Assembly (NCBI RefSeq): GCF_016583575.1
Contig: NZ_NRRG01000015.1
Span: 1 to 64,000 of the forward strand
Origin: Thiocystis violacea
GTDB lineage: Bacteria > Pseudomonadota > Gammaproteobacteria > Chromatiales > Chromatiaceae
Length of the DNA stretch: 64,000 nt
Direction: 5' to 3'
Shown: piece after piece, positions 45,401 to 56,000 of the stretch
How positions within the stretch are numbered: position 1 is the first letter of the stretch
Layout of the letters: every line of letters starts with the position of its first letter
Notes under the pieces: model-generated
What the model saw: the letters and a program-made list of their open reading frames with translations, nothing else
Database searches by the model: none
Told to the model about the DNA's origin: nothing
Position numbers and translations under genes: made by a program

Positions 45401-47746
45401 CTACTCGGTATCCGTGCCGGTCATAGGATCCACCGGCGGCAACAGCAGATGGAAGGCGCTGCCCTGCCCGAGCCGCGAGCGAACCAGGACGTGTCCCTCA
45501 TAGGTGCGCGTCAATCCGGCGACCACGGCCAACCCCATCCCGGACCCATCGCCCACCGCCTTGGTGGTGAAAAAGGGCTGGAAGACCAGATCCAGGTGCT
45601 CGCTGGGAATGCCGCCGCCGGTATCGGAGACGATCAGTTCGACCCAATCACCATCGACTGGCTCGGCACAGACGAGGCATTCCAGACCATCGTCCAGGCG
45701 GGAGGCACGCAGGGTCACGCCGAGCACGCCTCCCTCCGGCATGGCGTCCCTGGCGTTCAGGGCCAGGTTCATCAGGATTTGCTGGAAATGCGGCGGGTCG
45801 ACCCTGACCCTGAGCGGCGTGTCCGGCAGCTTGAGGCGGATGTCCAGATTGGCCGGCAGGATCGGCCGTAGCATCCGCATGACCTCCTCGACCATGGGCG
45901 CGAGCGGGAGTGGACGGGCCTTGGCGGTGCGATCGCCGCGAGAAAAGATCAGGAGCTGCCGGACCAGATCGCGGGCGCGGGTGCCGGCAATATCGATCTG
46001 CTCCAGATAGGCGTCGAGCTTGGCGTCGGCGCCGCCATGGCGCCGCCTGGCCAGTTCGGCGAATCCCAGCACACTCCCCAGGATATTGTTGAAATCGTGA
46101 GCGATGCCTCCGGTGAGCCGCCCGATGGCCTCCATTTTCTGTGTCTGGATGAGCGCTTGCCGCAAGCGTCGGGGCTCGCTGACGTCGCGCTGCGAACCCA
46201 TGTAGCCGACCAACCGGCCTTCCTCGTCGCGCAAGGGAGAAACCCAAAACTGGCAGTGAAACAGCGAGCCATCCTTGCGTCGGTTGATCGCCTCGCTGAA
46301 CACCTCCTGGCCGGACTCCAGCCGGCGATAGAGGTTGGTCTGATGGGCGACCGAATCCGGTTCCGCGTTGAGCCGATCCGGCCTCTGGCCCCGCAACTCA
46401 TCGAGCGACCAACCGAACATCGTCTGAAAGGCGGCATTCAGATAGGTGACGCGGAAGGCGACGTCGGTCAGCAGGATCGCCTCGCGCGACTGCTCCACGA
46501 CAAAGGACAGGGTATGCAAACGCGCCGCCGCGGCCTTGCGATCGGTGATGTCGCGCACGGTCGCGATCACCTCCCCGGCCCCCGAGCGCACCATGCGCGC
46601 CTCCCACTCCCGCCGACCGCGTCCGGGGATCTCCAGGGCGTATTCGAACTCCTGAAACCCGGACGAGGCGAGCGTGGCGGCGATCTTGTCCTCGATCAGA
46701 TCGGCGAACGCGGTGGGCGTGATGTCTCGAACGCGCTGGCCGATCAGGTCCGTATCCTGGACCATCAATTCCTCGCGGTTCGCCTTGTAGTCCAGATAGA
46801 CGCCCGCGCGATCGAGACGGAACATGAGATCCGGCATGGCGTCCAGGAGGGCACGGGCGCGCTGCTCGCTGTCGCGCACGGCCAGTTCCGCCGCGACGCG
46901 CTCGGTGACGTCGCGGATAGTGACCAGGATGCCGATCACCGCGCCCTCGTCGCCACGATGCGGCGTGTAGGTCGACTCCATGTGTTTCGCGACACCAGGG
47001 GCGACAAGGATCTCATCGACGAACGACAACGCCTCGCAGCCGCCATCGAGACAGCGCTGGAGGCGCGCCTTGAGCTTGGTCTCGAACAACTCCCGGCCCA
47101 CGACATCCTCGACGCGCTTGCCCAGAACCGCTTTCGCGGATCGCCGCCAGAGTCGCGCATAGGCGACATTGACCACCCGATATCTGAGCGCGCGATCGAT
47201 GAAGACCAGGGCATCGCTGCTCGCCTCCACCATGTCCCGATAGCACTTCAGCTCGGCCTCGGTGGTCAGGCGCTCCCTGACATCCTCGAAGGCCAGACAC
47301 AGCCGGACCTCGCCCAGCGTATCCCGCGGTGGGACCATGGAGATCCGCGCGTCGTTCGCGCGCGTGGCAAGCTCCGCCGCAAGGGATCCGCTCAAATCCC
47401 GAACCAGCAGGACGTGCCGGATGTCCGGCTCGCACAGGGTGCGCAGCGAGAGGCGTATCCGCCGTTCCAGGGGTTGGCCATCCTCGCGAACCCTCAGATC
47501 GAGGTGATCGAGCGTCGCGAGTGCTTGCCGCAATTCCTCAGGATCGCTCGCGCACCGCCGACTCAGTCGTTCCCAGAAGCGCGCGATCGGCGCCCCCAGG
47601 GACGGCGGTTCGATCAGGCCGAGCCATCGCGCGAAGTCCTCGCTCGCGCCGACGATCTCGCCTCCCGCCTCCCAGCACAGATATCCGCCCGGCCCCCATT
47701 CGCGCAGCACCAGGTTCAGCAGCGAAGCCGTTCGAGAGTCGATCAT
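45401..47746 (-). CDS. Multi-PAS sensor histidine kinase
   Basis: The 781-residue soluble kinase has about four PAS domains, an HisKA domain with GGIAHDFNNILGSVLGF (phospho-His) and a HATPase domain with NLALNARDAMPEGG, DTGGGIP and GSGMGLAVVAGL. No TM segment is seen, so it senses cytoplasmic signals. The start is the ATG at 47744-47746; the open frame reaches a TTG at 47758. It is divergent from the MerR-REC regulator at 47960, which may be its partner. Confidence 0.9.
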   Translation of the reverse strand: MIDSRTASLLNLVLREWGPGGYLCWEAGGEIVGASEDFARWLGLIEPPSLGAPIARFWERLSRRCASDPEELRQALATLDHLDLRVREDGQPLERRIRLSLRTLCEPDIRHVLLVRDLSGSLAAELATRANDARISMVPPRDTLGEVRLCLAFEDVRERLTTEAELKCYRDMVEASSDALVFIDRALRYRVVNVAYARLWRRSAKAVLGKRVEDVVGRELFETKLKARLQRCLDGGCEALSFVDEILVAPGVAKHMESTYTPHRGDEGAVIGILVTIRDVTERVAAELAVRDSEQRARALLDAMPDLMFRLDRAGVYLDYKANREELMVQDTDLIGQRVRDITPTAFADLIEDKIAATLASSGFQEFEYALEIPGRGRREWEARMVRSGAGEVIATVRDITDRKAAAARLHTLSFVVEQSREAILLTDVAFRVTYLNAAFQTMFGWSLDELRGQRPDRLNAEPDSVAHQTNLYRRLESGQEVFSEAINRRKDGSLFHCQFWVSPLRDEEGRLVGYMGSQRDVSEPRRLRQALIQTQKMEAIGRLTGGIAHDFNNILGSVLGFAELARRRHGGADAKLDAYLEQIDIAGTRARDLVRQLLIFSRGDRTAKARPLPLAPMVEEVMRMLRPILPANLDIRLKLPDTPLRVRVDPPHFQQILMNLALNARDAMPEGGVLGVTLRASRLDDGLECLVCAEPVDGDWVELIVSDTGGGIPSEHLDLVFQPFFTTKAVGDGSGMGLAVVAGLTRTYEGHVLVRSRLGQGSAFHLLLPPVDPMTGTDTE

Positions 47747-47959
47747 GAGCCTACCCAAGCAATGAATCCGCGGTGATGTCGTAAGGCCCCGGACCTGGAG
47801 CGGTCCAGTCGTCCAGGGGTTCGATTCCGGCGTCGAACCTGATCCAGGTCAGGCAATCCTCGACGCCCTCCCTCGGGAGCCCCATTCCGAATCGATACTA
47901 TCGGTAAAATCGCTCGAATCGATAACTTCATTCTCGCGGCCAAGGCGAGGGGTAAGGAT

Positions 47960-48565
47960 ATGTCGCCCAGACGCTTATTGACTCCCATGGAAGCCGCCAG
48001 CCTGCTCGGCGTCTCGCCCGCCACGCTTCGGGTCTGGGCTCGCAAGGGCGAGTTGCCGTCTCACGCCACCCCCGGCGGACATCGCCGATTCGCCCACGCG
48101 GATCTGGCCCTGTTCGCGCGCCAGCGCGGGATGACGCGGCTCTCGGCCGCCCCGGAGCCTCTGCGCATCTTGCTGGTGGAGGACGATCCGCAGTTCGCGC
48201 TCTTCATCCAAGAGGCCCTGGGAACGCTCGATCCAGCACCCGAGGTGGAAACCGCGCGCGAGGGCTTCGAGGCCGGACGGCGGCTCCAGCGTTTTCAGCC
48301 CAACCTGATCCTGCTCGACCTGATGCTGCCCGGCCTCGACGGCTTCGCCATTTGCCAGGGGTTGCGCCGCGATCCGGAGACCCGCCGTCTGCGCGTGATC
48401 GCCATGACGGGCTACGACACACCCGAAAACGTCACCCGCATCCTGGACGCGGGGGCGGAGGCCTGTCTCTCCAAGCCCTTTCGCACAAGCGAATTGCTGG
48501 GGGCCATCCTGGGTGCGCGCAATCGCTCCGAGCAACCGGCGCCCAGCCTCGCCGCCCCGATCTAG
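47960..48565 (+). CDS. Response regulator with N-terminal MerR-type HTH and C-terminal receiver
   Basis: The 201-residue protein has an N-terminal MerR/excisionase-type helix-turn-helix (AASLLGVSPATLRVWARKGE; PGGHRRFAHADL) and a complete C-terminal receiver: VEDD acidic pair, D120 in LLDLMLPG, Thr in AMTGYD and Lys in SKPFR. The order is the reverse of normal response regulators, where the receiver comes first. It is divergent from a PAS histidine kinase (gap 213 bases) and may be phosphorylated by it. Confidence 0.85.
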   Translation: MSPRRLLTPMEAASLLGVSPATLRVWARKGELPSHATPGGHRRFAHADLALFARQRGMTRLSAAPEPLRILLVEDDPQFALFIQEALGTLDPAPEVETAREGFEAGRRLQRFQPNLILLDLMLPGLDGFAICQGLRRDPETRRLRVIAMTGYDTPENVTRILDAGAEACLSKPFRTSELLGAILGARNRSEQPAPSLAAPI

Positions 48566-48667
48566 TGCGCGGGAGAGACGCATCCAGCCATGCCGAGCGC
48601 GTCGTCGAGACCGCCCCGGCGGTCCAGAGTTCACCATGCCGTTGAGAGTCAGGCTCCTGGTGGTCGT

Positions 48668-51600
48668 ATGAAAAAAACACCCGTCGAACAGGTCGACCAG
48701 ACCCAGCGCGAAGCACTCCAGGAGGCGCTCGACACCCCAGCCGACGCCTATCGCGAGCGCGCCCTCGCGGCGTTGCGCCAGAAGCGCTTCGATCTCGCCG
48801 ATCGGTTCCTGCGAACCGACGATATCGAAGTGCGCGAGCTGGTCGAGAACCTGCGCGTCCATCAGGCCGAGCTTGAGATTCAGAACGACGAGCTGATGCA
48901 CGGCCAGCGCCAGACTCAAGAGGCGCTGGCGCGATTCGCGTCCCTATTCCAGGGTCTGCCGGTCGCCGGACTGGTGATCGATCGTCAGGGGCTGGTCAAG
49001 GAAACCAACGCCGGCGCGCAAGCCTTGTTCGGGCTGGATCGCTCCTATCTGCGCCATCATTTCTTCTCGCGACTGATCGCCGAGTGCGACCGGGAGCGGG
49101 TGATCGGCGCCTGGACGCCACTCGCCGCCGGTCGGTCATTGCACTTGACGGACGTCCGCTTCAAGAACGCGGACGCCGGCGGCTTCATCGGCGATCTGCA
49201 TCTCGCGCCGCTACCCGAATCCCAGGATGAAGCGGCGCATTTCGTCTGTGTCGTGATCGACCGCCGCGAGGCGACGGAACAACGTCTCACCGTCATCGCG
49301 ACGACCGAACGGCTGCGGCACAGCGAGGCCGACCTCCAGGGGCGGCTCCGGGAGTTGGCCGCGCTGCACCATGTCCTCGCCGAAACCAGCCATGCCGATC
49401 GACCGACCGAGGAGGTGCTGCGGCGTCTGGTCGAACATCTCCCCGCGGCCTGGAGGTTCCCCGCGCTGGCCGAGGCCAGCATCCGCTTGCCCGAGATCAC
49501 GCTCGCGACCCCCGGTTTCCGCCCGACTCAATGGACGCTGCGCTCTGGCGTTCCGCTCGCGAGCGGGCTGGAGGGCGAGATCCGCATCGCCTATCGCGAG
49601 CAACCGCCGGAAACCGAGGATCTGTTCTTCCTGGACGAGGAACAGACGCTGCTCGACACCATCGCCACCCACGTCGCCGTCTTTCTCGACCGCCGACATG
49701 ACGAGGAGCTGTTGCGCGAGAGCCGGGAGAATTTTCGGGTACTCGCCGAGTACAGCCCGGATTGGGAATATTGGCTCGGTCCCGCCGGTGGCTATCGCTA
49801 CGTCTCGCCGGCCTGCGCCCGCCTCACCGGTTACGGCCCCGAGGCCTTCATCGCGGATCCAGACCTGCTCGGCCGGCTCGTTCACCCGGACGATCGAGCG
49901 AGCTGGATCCGGCACAACGCCAAGGGCGCGCGGCCCCAGGACGGAGATCGGGATGGACTGGAATTCCGCCTGCTCGCACGCGACGGCCAGGAACGCTGGA
50001 TCGAGAACGTTCGCGGCCCGGTCATCTCGACGGACGGCCGTTATCTTGGGCAGCGCGGCGTCAACCGGGATATCACCGAGCGCAAGCGGGCCGAGGCGCT
50101 CGCCGCCCGCATGGCCAATCTCTACAACACCTCCAGCGCTTGCAGTCAGGCCATGGTGCGCTGCAAGGATGAAGACAGCCTGCTGCGCGAGATCTGCCGG
50201 ATCGCCGTGGTCCTCGGTGGCATCAAGGTCTGCGCGATCGCGCTCGGCGCGCCGGAGGCGGAGGATCCGCGCCTGGTCGTCGTCCAGGGCCTGAGCCTGG
50301 AGGCCGCGCGGACACTGGTGGCGGCCAGCGCGCGAGCGGGCTCCGGCAGGACGCGGAACGCGCCAGAGGGCGAGACATCGGAATATGCCGCCCAACTTGA
50401 GCGCGAGGGACTGCGCTCGGCCGCCATCCACCCCCTGTCGCAGGCCGGGCGGCCGATCGGGGCGATGTATTTCTATGACGACGATCCCTCCTTCTTCGCG
50501 CCCGATACCGTCCGCTTGCTCGATGAGATGTCGGCGGACGTTTCCTTCGCGCTCGACGTCATCGCCCAGGAACGCGCCAGCCGTGAGGCCGAGGCGGCCA
50601 TCGCCGAGCACGAGCGGTATCTGTCGGCGATCTTCCGCTCGGCCCAGGTCGGCATCGGGGTTTCGCAGGGGGGCGTCATCCGCGAGGTCAACGCCTATCT
50701 CTGCGAGCTTCTGGGCTATGCGCGCGAGGAACTGATCGGTCGCGAGACACAACGGCTCTATTGCGACGAAGAAATCTATCAGGCCGTTGGCCGCCTGATC
50801 CATGCGCGCGAGGCGCTGGCCGAAACCCGCACGCTCGAAACGCAATGGCAGCGGCGGGACGGTCTTCGGCTGGACGTCCTGTTGAGCGCCTCCCCCCTCG
50901 TGGCCAACAATCCAGAACGGGGTCTGGTCTTCACGGTGCTGAACATGACAGAACGAAAGGGGTTCGCGGACGCCTTGCAACGCAGCCAGGATTTTCTCAA
51001 CGCGACCGGCCGCATGGCCAAGGTGGGCGGCTGGGAGTTCTATCCATCGACCCGTGAGTTGCATGTCACCCAGGTCGCTCGCGAGCTTCTGGGTCTTCCG
51101 CCGGAGCGTTCGCTTCGCGCCACGGAGGCGATGCGGCTCGTCCATCCGAACGATCGGCCCAAACTGCGCGCGGCCAACCAGCGCGCGCTGTCGGCCGGTC
51201 AGGACTACGACCTCCAGATCCGTCTGATCCTTGACGGCGATCTCGAGGCCGAGCGCGGTGTCTGGATCCAACTGACCTGCCAACCGGCGCTTCAGGACGG
51301 CAAGGTCATCAAGCTGCTGGGCGCCATTCAGGACATCAGTGCGCGGATGGAGGCCGATAAATCGCTGCGCCAGGCCGCGCGGGTCTTCGAGAGCACGGCG
51401 GAAGGGGTCATCATCACGGATCCGCACGAGTGCATCCTGGCCGTCAATCGGGCCTTCACCGAGATCACCGGCTATCGGGAAGAGGAGATCCTCGGCAAGA
51501 CGCCGCGCCTGCTGCAATCCGGGCGTCACGACAAACGTTTCTATCAGGCGCTGTGGAGCGAGCTGAAACGCACCGGGCTATGGCGTGGCGAAATCTGGAA

Positions 51601-53056
51601 TCGTCACAAGAGCGGCGAGATCTACCCCGAGCTGATGACCATCAGTGCCGTGCTGGACGGCTCCAACGAGCTGACGCACTACGTTGGCGTCTTCCGGGAC
51701 ATCAGCCACATCAAGCGCTCCGAGAAGCAGCTTGAATTCCTGGCCCATCACGACCCGCTCACCGGCCTGCCCAATCGCAGCCTGTTTCAGGCGCGCCTCG
51801 AACATTGTCTGCGACGCGCGAGCCGCCACGCACGACGTGTCGGGCTGCTGTTCATCGATCTCGACCGCTTCAAGATCATCAACGACACGCTGGGTCATCC
51901 GATCGGCGACGGGCTGCTCAGGACGGTCGCCGAGGCGCTGGCGGCTCAGGTGCGCTCGGAAGACACCATCGCCCGTCTCGGCGGTGACGAGTTCGTCGTC
52001 ATCCTGGAGGACATTCAAACCGAGGCGGACGCGACGCTCTTCGCTCAACGCCTGCTCCTGACGGTCTTCGATCAGCCCTTCCGGGTCGGGGTGCGCGAGA
52101 TCTTCGTGACCGCGAGCATCGGTATCAGCGTCTATCCCCGCGACGGGGAGGATATCGACACCCTGCTGCGGCGCGCGGACATCGCCATGTATCAGGCCAA
52201 GGCGCTCGGACGTAACGCCTTCGTCCCCTTCGACCCGTCCATGGACGAAGGCGCCGCGGACCGTTTTCGCCTGGAGAACGATCTGCGCGGCGCGCTGCAA
52301 CGCCAGGAGTTCCTGATCCACTATCAGCCACAGTTCGGCCTGGGCGACCTGCGCCTGATCGGCGTCGAGGCGCTGTGCCGCTGGCGCCATCCGGAACTCG
52401 GCATGATTTCTCCGACGACCTTCATTCCACTGTGCGAGGACATCGGAATCATCGACGCGCTCGGCGCCTGGGTGCTGGAGGAAAGCGCCCGCCAGATCCT
52501 CGCCTGGGATGGAATGGGATTCCGCGTGCCGCGGATCGCCGTCAACCTCTCGGTTCACCAACTCGAGGGCGGCGGACTGGTCGAACAGGTCCGCCAGATC
52601 CTGGCCCTGTCCGGCATCGAGCCGGGACGTCTGGAGCTCGAGGTCACGGAGTCGATGATCATGCGTCAACCCGAGCGCGCCATCCTGGCCCTGGAGGAAC
52701 TGCGATCGCTTGGCGTGACGCTCGCCGTCGATGACTTCGGGACCGGCTACTCGTCGCTGGCCTATCTGAAACGCCTGCCGCTCAATCGGCTCAAGATCAA
52801 CCGTTCCTTCGTCGAGCACCTCACGCTGGATATCAACGACGATGCCATCGTGCGCGCCATCATCGCGCTTGGCACGAGCCTGGGTCTGGAAACGATCGCC
52901 GAAGGTGTCGAGACCCAGGAGCAGGCGGATTTCCTGCTCCGGGCGGGCTGTCTGGAGGTTCAGGGCTATCTCTTCGGTCGGCCCCTGGCGCCGTTCGACC
53001 TGGAGACCGGCTGGGCCGACGCGCGTTCGCTCCTATCGCCGTTCGCGACGCCTTGA
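48668..53056 (+). CDS. Multi-PAS/GAF GGDEF-EAL c-di-GMP enzyme
   Basis: The 1462-residue cytoplasmic protein has a PAS domain, a GAF-like region, a PAS, a second GAF (LLREICRIAVVLGGIKVCAIA), three more PAS domains, then GGDEF (1105-1109, intact) and EAL (1234-1236, intact, with DDFGTGYSS). It could make and break c-di-GMP. No TM segment is seen. The start at 48668 is chosen over an ATG at 48590, whose first 26 codons lack protein-like composition. It follows the MerR-REC gene by 102 bases. Confidence 0.9.
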   Translation: MKKTPVEQVDQTQREALQEALDTPADAYRERALAALRQKRFDLADRFLRTDDIEVRELVENLRVHQAELEIQNDELMHGQRQTQEALARFASLFQGLPVAGLVIDRQGLVKETNAGAQALFGLDRSYLRHHFFSRLIAECDRERVIGAWTPLAAGRSLHLTDVRFKNADAGGFIGDLHLAPLPESQDEAAHFVCVVIDRREATEQRLTVIATTERLRHSEADLQGRLRELAALHHVLAETSHADRPTEEVLRRLVEHLPAAWRFPALAEASIRLPEITLATPGFRPTQWTLRSGVPLASGLEGEIRIAYREQPPETEDLFFLDEEQTLLDTIATHVAVFLDRRHDEELLRESRENFRVLAEYSPDWEYWLGPAGGYRYVSPACARLTGYGPEAFIADPDLLGRLVHPDDRASWIRHNAKGARPQDGDRDGLEFRLLARDGQERWIENVRGPVISTDGRYLGQRGVNRDITERKRAEALAARMANLYNTSSACSQAMVRCKDEDSLLREICRIAVVLGGIKVCAIALGAPEAEDPRLVVVQGLSLEAARTLVAASARAGSGRTRNAPEGETSEYAAQLEREGLRSAAIHPLSQAGRPIGAMYFYDDDPSFFAPDTVRLLDEMSADVSFALDVIAQERASREAEAAIAEHERYLSAIFRSAQVGIGVSQGGVIREVNAYLCELLGYAREELIGRETQRLYCDEEIYQAVGRLIHAREALAETRTLETQWQRRDGLRLDVLLSASPLVANNPERGLVFTVLNMTERKGFADALQRSQDFLNATGRMAKVGGWEFYPSTRELHVTQVARELLGLPPERSLRATEAMRLVHPNDRPKLRAANQRALSAGQDYDLQIRLILDGDLEAERGVWIQLTCQPALQDGKVIKLLGAIQDISARMEADKSLRQAARVFESTAEGVIITDPHECILAVNRAFTEITGYREEEILGKTPRLLQSGRHDKRFYQALWSELKRTGLWRGEIWNRHKSGEIYPELMTISAVLDGSNELTHYVGVFRDISHIKRSEKQLEFLAHHDPLTGLPNRSLFQARLEHCLRRASRHARRVGLLFIDLDRFKIINDTLGHPIGDGLLRTVAEALAAQVRSEDTIARLGGDEFVVILEDIQTEADATLFAQRLLLTVFDQPFRVGVREIFVTASIGISVYPRDGEDIDTLLRRADIAMYQAKALGRNAFVPFDPSMDEGAADRFRLENDLRGALQRQEFLIHYQPQFGLGDLRLIGVEALCRWRHPELGMISPTTFIPLCEDIGIIDALGAWVLEESARQILAWDGMGFRVPRIAVNLSVHQLEGGGLVEQVRQILALSGIEPGRLELEVTESMIMRQPERAILALEELRSLGVTLAVDDFGTGYSSLAYLKRLPLNRLKINRSFVEHLTLDINDDAIVRAIIALGTSLGLETIAEGVETQEQADFLLRAGCLEVQGYLFGRPLAPFDLETGWADARSLLSPFATP

Positions 53057-53098
53057 ACCCTCGGCCCGACCTGAAGGCCCACGACGCCTGGCCCCCTG

Positions 53099-56000
53099 AT
53101 GAACGCTATGACGAAGTCCATTGGCATGTCCCGACTCCAGCTCAAACTCTGGCTAGGCATTGGCGCGGCCCTGCTGATCGGGCTGGTGGTCATGCAGATC
53201 GATCACTACCAAGCGACACGCCAGAGCGTCGAGGACGCGGTTCTCATCGAGGCGAGAACCATCCGCACGGTGCTCATGGCCGCGCGCCACGTCCAAGAGA
53301 AAACCTTCGCCGAAACCGGACTGCCGGTCACGGACCAAACCATTGGACTACTGCCCGTGCACGCGCTGGCGCGCTTCTCCCAGGACATAGGCCAGTGGTA
53401 TCCATCGGGTCATGAGGTCAGGATCGCCAGTCGGGAGAGCCGCGACCCCGACAATCGGCCGGACGCGATCGAGTCCGAGGCGATCGCCTTCTTTCAGCAA
53501 AACCCCGACCAGGAAGAGCACCTGACGCCCTTCACAAGCCCCGAGGGCCGGCGCTTCTACGTCTATACGCAACCCATCCGGGCCGAGGCCGCTTGTCTGG
53601 CCTGCCACGGCGATCCAGGCGCCTGGCCCGCGGGGATCGGCGCCCGCTTCAAGCCCGCCACCGGCTATGTCGAGGGCGATATGCGCGCCATCCTGAGTAT
53701 CCGGTTGCCGGTCGAGGAGATCGAGCGGCGTGCCGACAGCCTGTTCCGGCGCTCCATGCGCGATCATCTGCTGATCTTCCTGATGCTCTTCGCCGTCACC
53801 GGCGGACTGATTCAGTATTTCGTCATCGGCAGGCTCCGGCGCATTCGCAACGCCACCGCGGAACTGGCGCGTGGCCATTACGCGGCGCGGGTGCGCGTAG
53901 AGGGCCGGGACGAACTCGCCGACCTGGCCACCGCCTTCAACCGCATGGCCGATCGGATCGACCAGCGCGACCAGCAACTGCGCGAGGCCCAGACCTACGC
54001 GCATCTTGGACATTGGCGGCTGGACGCGAAAACCATGACCGCGGAATGGTCCGAGGAAATCCATCGTCTGTTCGGTCTCCCGCCGGAGACACCCGCCGGC
54101 ATCGAGACCCTGCGGCGGGTATTGCATCCCGAGGATGCCCAGTCGGTCCTGGAGGCCATCCAAGCCAGCCTCGCGACAGGGCTCGAATACGATAGCGACT
54201 ATCGGATCCTCGGGCCGGATGGCGAGATCCGCTGGATCAACTGCCGCGCGCGCCCCCGGTTCGATGAACAGGGCGCGGTGACCCATCTGGAAGGCTTTCT
54301 CCAGGACATCAGCGCCCGCAAGGCCACGGAGCTGAGACTGGCGGAGAGCGAGGAGCGTCTGCGCGTCGCCATGGAGAGCATGCGCGATGCCTTCGTCATC
54401 TTCGATAGCCGCGACGACAGCATCACCGCCTGGAATCCGGCCGCCGAGCGGATGTTCGGTTACAGCGCCGACGAGGCCCTGGGACGCAACCTGCATGCGT
54501 TGATCGCTCCGGCGTCCTACCAAGGGGCGGCCGATCGCGGACGCCGCCATTTCGCCGCCACCGGCGAGGGATCGGCCGTCGGCAAGACCATCGAACTCGA
54601 GGGACGTCGCAAGGACGACGAACTCTTTCCCGTCGAGCTGTCGCTCTCGACGATGCGCCTAGGCGATCGCCGGCTCGGCATCGGGATCGCCCGCGACATC
54701 AGCGAACGCAAGGAGGCCGAGCGCCGGCTGCGCGCGCGTGAACAGACGCTTGGCAGCATCTTCCGGGCCGCGCCCATCGGTATCGGACTGGTCGTCGATC
54801 GCGTGATCCGCGAGGTCAACGAGACCTTCTGCGCCATGCTCGGCTACGCGCGCGACGAACTCATGGGTCGGAGCGCACGGATCCTCTATCCCGACCAGGC
54901 CGAATTCGAGCGGGTCGGACGCGAGAAATATCAACGGATCCGGGAGTCGGGCACGGGAAGCATCGAGACCCGGATGCAATGCAAGAACGGCGAGCGGATC
55001 GAGGTTCTCCTGAGTTCCTCGCTCCTCGACAAGGAGGATCCGAGCGCCGGCGCCACCTTCACCGCGCTCGACATCACCGAGCGCAACCGCTCCGAACGCG
55101 CCCTAGAGGGCGAGCGCGCCTTCCTGCAGCATGTGATCGATGGGATCGATGACCCGCTTCTGGTCATCGGCGCCGATTACCGGGTGATGCGGATGAACCG
55201 GGTGGCGCGCGAAACCATCGCCGACACCGGACTCACCGAGTCCTGCCTCAAATGCCATCGGATATCGCACGGCCGCGAGCTACCCTGCTCCGGCGAGGAT
55301 CATCCCTGTCCGCTGGAACAGGTTCTCCAGACCGGCCTTCCCTGCAAGCTGATGCACAACCACCGCGCCCGAGATGGTTTCGCGCGGACCTTCGAGGTCG
55401 CCGCCAGCCCCTTGCGGGACGAGGCCAACCAGATCCTCGGCATCATCGAGGTCTCGCGCGACATCACCGACCACCTGGCCTTGCTCGCGCGGATCGAGGA
55501 GAAGGATCTCAGCTACGCGCACCTCGCCCAGCACGACGCCCTGACCGGGCTGCCCAACCGCCTGCTGTTCGCCGACCGTCTGAGCCAGGCGATTCATGGC
55601 GCCCACCGGCGCCGCGCCAAGCTCGGCGTGCTCGTTATCGACCTGGACGGCTTCAAGCAGATCAACGACAGCTTCAATCACAGCTATGGCGACAAGGTTC
55701 TCCAGGCGGTCGCCGGACGTCTGCGCTCACTGTTCCGGGAAGACGATACCATCGCGCGCATGGGCGGCGACGAGTTCGCGGTCATCCTCGGCCAGATTCG
55801 CGACGACGCCGACGCCGCCGTGGTGGCGCGCAAGATTCTGAAGCTCTTCGGCGACTCCTTCGAGATCCAGGGCCACGATCTCTTTCTTGGCGCCTGTATC
55901 GGCATGAGCCTATACCCCGACCACGGAACGACCGTGGACGAGTTGGTCCGCAACGCCGATGCCGCGCTGCACCGCGCCAAGGAAGAGGGCCGCAACAGCT

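Noticed and set aside
46037-47776. 579-codon + strand open frame
   Set aside because: Antisense to the PAS histidine kinase.
47810-47840. tRNA-like T-loop sequence GGTTCGATTCC
   Set aside because: No matching acceptor stem, D arm or anticodon arm could be placed around it.
49211-51529. 772-codon minus-strand open frame
   Set aside because: Antisense to the GGDEF-EAL gene; no start signal and no domain.
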